Assembly (NCBI GenBank): GCA_947593925.1
Contig: CANQDU010000013.1
Span: 1-43,958, forward strand
Source: an uncultured Clostridia bacterium
GTDB lineage: Bacteria; Bacillota; Clostridia; Oscillospirales; JAAYOS01
Direction: 5' to 3'
Length of the DNA: 43,958 nt
Shown here: positions 42,660-43,958 of the stretch, piece by piece
Numbering within the stretch: the first letter of the stretch is position 1
Layout of the letters: every line of letters starts with the position of its first letter
Position numbers and translations under genes: made by a program
The notes under the pieces: model-generated
Databases searched by the model: none
Seen by the model: only the letters and a program-made list of their open reading frames with translations
What the model was told of the DNA's origin: nothing

Positions 42660-43714
42660 TTGTTCTCACTTCCATCCGTATTATCTTCGCCGTTTTCCGC
42701 GGCGGGACCTCCGAGCGCCCGCATGAAGTATCCGAGCCGCGACGCGACCTTCGCGTAGTCCATCCGAGTCGGCCCGACGACGCCGATGACGCCGCGCAGT
42801 CCGTCTCCGAGGTCGTAGCTCGCGGTCACAACGCTCGAATCGCTCAACTCCTCCACGAGGTTCTCCTTGCCTATGATTATCTTTATCCTGCCGTTTTCCT
42901 CCGGCGCGGGAAGCATATCCTGCGCCGAACGGTCGGACAGGTAGGAGATGAGCCGATGCGCGCGCTCCGGCTCGCGGAAGTCCGGCAGGGACAGCATCTT
43001 CGCCGCGCCGTCAACCGTGAGCTCGCGGCGCACGAGGCTCTCCGCGCTCTCGCGCAGGAAGTCTATGACGACCGCGCAGAACTCCGGCTGCGCGCCGCTC
43101 TCGCTCGCTATCTCGAACACCGCCACGGCGGATACAGCGCTCGCCTCCGAGCCCGCAAACCTCTTGTTCACCGACTCCGCGAGCCTGTGAAGCGTCTCGT
43201 CCTCCGTTCCCGCCGGGCGCTTCACCGTGGAGTTCTTGACCTCGTTTGCGCTGAACACCGCAATAAGCACGCAGGTGTTCCGGTCGAGGGTGATTATCTC
43301 GAGCTTTTTCAGCTTCGCGTCCTCACTGCGGAAGGTGCCGGCATACGCCGCGTAGCTCGTGAAATAGCTCACGATAGCCGCCGCCTCGCTTATCAGCCGG
43401 TCAAGCTCGCGGACGCGGCTCTTTACGAGCTTATCCATCCGCTCGCGCTCCGCCTTGGAGAGCGCGGACACCGCCATCAGCTCATCGACATACATCCTGT
43501 AGCCCTTGTGGGACGGCACCCTGCCGGCGGAGGTGTGCGGCTGTTCGAGAAAGCCGAGGCTCTCGAGCTCGCTCATCTCGTTTCTGAGCGTAGCCGGGGA
43601 AAGTTTGATGCCGAGCTGCTCCGCAAGCGTCTTCGAGCCGACCGGCTCGCCGGTCTTGATGTAGTCGTCAACGACCGCCTTGAGTATTATTTTCTTTCTG
43701 TCTCCCAGCGCCAT
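42656..43714 (-). CDS. hrcA: Heat-inducible transcription repressor HrcA
   Basis: 352 residues. A winged-helix N-terminus (DRKKIILKAVVDDYIKTGEPVGSKTL, LSPATLRNEMSELESLGFLEQPHTSAGRVPSHKGYR) is followed by the GAF-like and dimerisation domains (IGKENLVEELSDSSVVTASYDLG near the end). HrcA binds CIRCE and represses chaperone genes; it needs GroEL to stay active. The CIRCE element lies 12 bases upstream of its ATG, inside the promoter, so the operon is autoregulated. groESL is not in the window. Confidence 0.97.
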   Translation of the reverse strand: MALGDRKKIILKAVVDDYIKTGEPVGSKTLAEQLGIKLSPATLRNEMSELESLGFLEQPHTSAGRVPSHKGYRMYVDELMAVSALSKAERERMDKLVKSRVRELDRLISEAAAIVSYFTSYAAYAGTFRSEDAKLKKLEIITLDRNTCVLIAVFSANEVKNSTVKRPAGTEDETLHRLAESVNKRFAGSEASAVSAVAVFEIASESGAQPEFCAVVIDFLRESAESLVRRELTVDGAAKMLSLPDFREPERAHRLISYLSDRSAQDMLPAPEENGRIKIIIGKENLVEELSDSSVVTASYDLGDGLRGVIGVVGPTRMDYAKVASRLGYFMRALGGPAAENGEDNTDGSENK

Positions 43715-43726
43715 AATTTCACCCCG

Positions 43727-43753
43727 TTAGCACTCTACTCCCTCGAGTGCTAA
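43727..43753 (-). promoter_or_regulatory. CIRCE operator (HrcA binding site)
   Basis: Perfect TTAGCACTC - 9 bases - GAGTGCTAA. It lies at the expected transcription start of the hrcA operon and 12 bases before the start codon, so bound HrcA would block initiation. Confidence 0.98.
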
Positions 43754-43757
43754 AATT

Positions 43758-43786
43758 ATTTTAGCGCCGCTTCCGCAAATTGTCAA
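43758..43786 (-). promoter_or_regulatory. Promoter of the hrcA-grpE-dnaK-dnaJ operon
   Basis: On the minus strand: TTGACA (43781-43786), 17-base spacer, TAAAAT (43758-43763), immediately followed by the CIRCE element. Confidence 0.93.
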
Positions 43787-43843
43787 GCCCTTTTCTCTGA
43801 ACATTTTGTGAACATCTCGTCCCGCCCGCGATTTCCCGCGCCA

Positions 43844-43876
43844 GCCTCGCAGAGTTTCGCGCCGACAGGCGCGAAA
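43844..43876. repeat. Copy of the intergenic hairpin repeat
   Basis: GCCTCGCAGAG (43844-43854) is followed by a perfect 9-bp hairpin (43855-43863 with 43868-43876) with GACA loop and then TAAATTCAAATT. The same order of word, hairpin and AT-rich tail is seen at 79-125. Confidence 0.6.
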
Positions 43877-43926
43877 TAAATTCAAATTGTCGATTTACAA
43901 TATAAGTGCAACAGGAAGAAAAGGGG

Positions 43927-43958
43927 GTGACTCATGAGGGGAAAGCTTCTATAATGGA
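43927..43958 (+). CDS. Start of a gene cut by the window end
   Basis: A strong ribosome-binding region (AGGAAGAAAAGGGGGTGA) precedes two options. A GTG at 43927 reads in frame through an ATG at 43954 to the window end (reading VTHEGKASIM). An ATG at 43934 encodes only six residues (MRGKLL) and its stop overlaps that second ATG (TAATG). The gene lies divergent from hrcA. Its product cannot be told from so few codons. Confidence 0.4.
   Translation, partial: MTHEGKASIM

Overview
The window reads as a chromosomal segment of a high-GC member of the Clostridia (Bacillota), probably a gut-type, Oscillospirales-like organism. The evidence is Firmicute-type gene content and order (comEA, dacF, sepF-divIVA-ileS-lspA, hrcA-grpE-dnaK-dnaJ with a CIRCE element, hfq beside miaA-mutL-mutS, ThiI without a rhodanese domain), strong AGGAGG-type ribosome-binding sites, and many TTGACA-17-TATAAT promoters. 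The taxon is inferred; there is no rRNA in the window.

Layout. 0.3-4.2 kb (minus): comEA, then a response regulator, a sensor kinase and a triple-GerMN lipoprotein in one compact run. 4.4-7.8 kb (plus): DacF-type carboxypeptidase, MATE exporter, GNAT acetyltransferase. 7.8-8.3 kb: a gene-free cluster of very regular hairpins. 8.3-9.9 kb (minus): the UPF0210/UPF0237 (ACT) pair. 10.2-11.5 kb (plus): S51-type peptidase and a flavodoxin-fold oxidoreductase. 11.6-15.4 kb (minus): marR-MFS operon with a likely operator, a hexapeptide acetyltransferase and a second MATE. 15.6-16.8 kb (plus): a small AT-rich island with a broken ribbon-helix-helix gene, a 76-residue membrane protein and a methyltransferase. 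17.0-18.0 kb (minus): thiT under a TPP riboswitch with its own terminator and a promoter lying in the end of the upstream gene.

18.0-36.2 kb is one long minus-strand housekeeping block: sepF-divIVA-ileS-lspA-pseudouridine synthase from its own promoter, and upstream of it a nine-gene run (polysaccharide deacetylase-thiI-cinA-miaB-mutS-mutL-miaA-hfq-HlyD-like) that groups tRNA modification, mismatch repair and the RNA chaperone Hfq. Divergent from it are ylmH and deoC (plus). 37.9-38.6 kb (minus) holds an unrecognised secreted cysteine-rich repeat protein behind a consensus promoter and a 23-codon leader ORF. 38.7-38.9 kb has a terminator and a 165-bp MITE-like element touching the dnaJ stop codon. 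38.9-43.8 kb (minus) is the HrcA/CIRCE heat-shock operon. The window ends in the start of a plus-strand gene.

Most genes are familiar. The least explained items are the intergenic triloop-hairpin repeats that recur at three places, the cysteine-rich repeat protein with its coupled leader ORF, the regulator-kinase-GerMN operon that resembles actinobacterial mtrA-mtrB-lpqB, and the small AT-rich island. I did not find a convincing new defence or mobile system.
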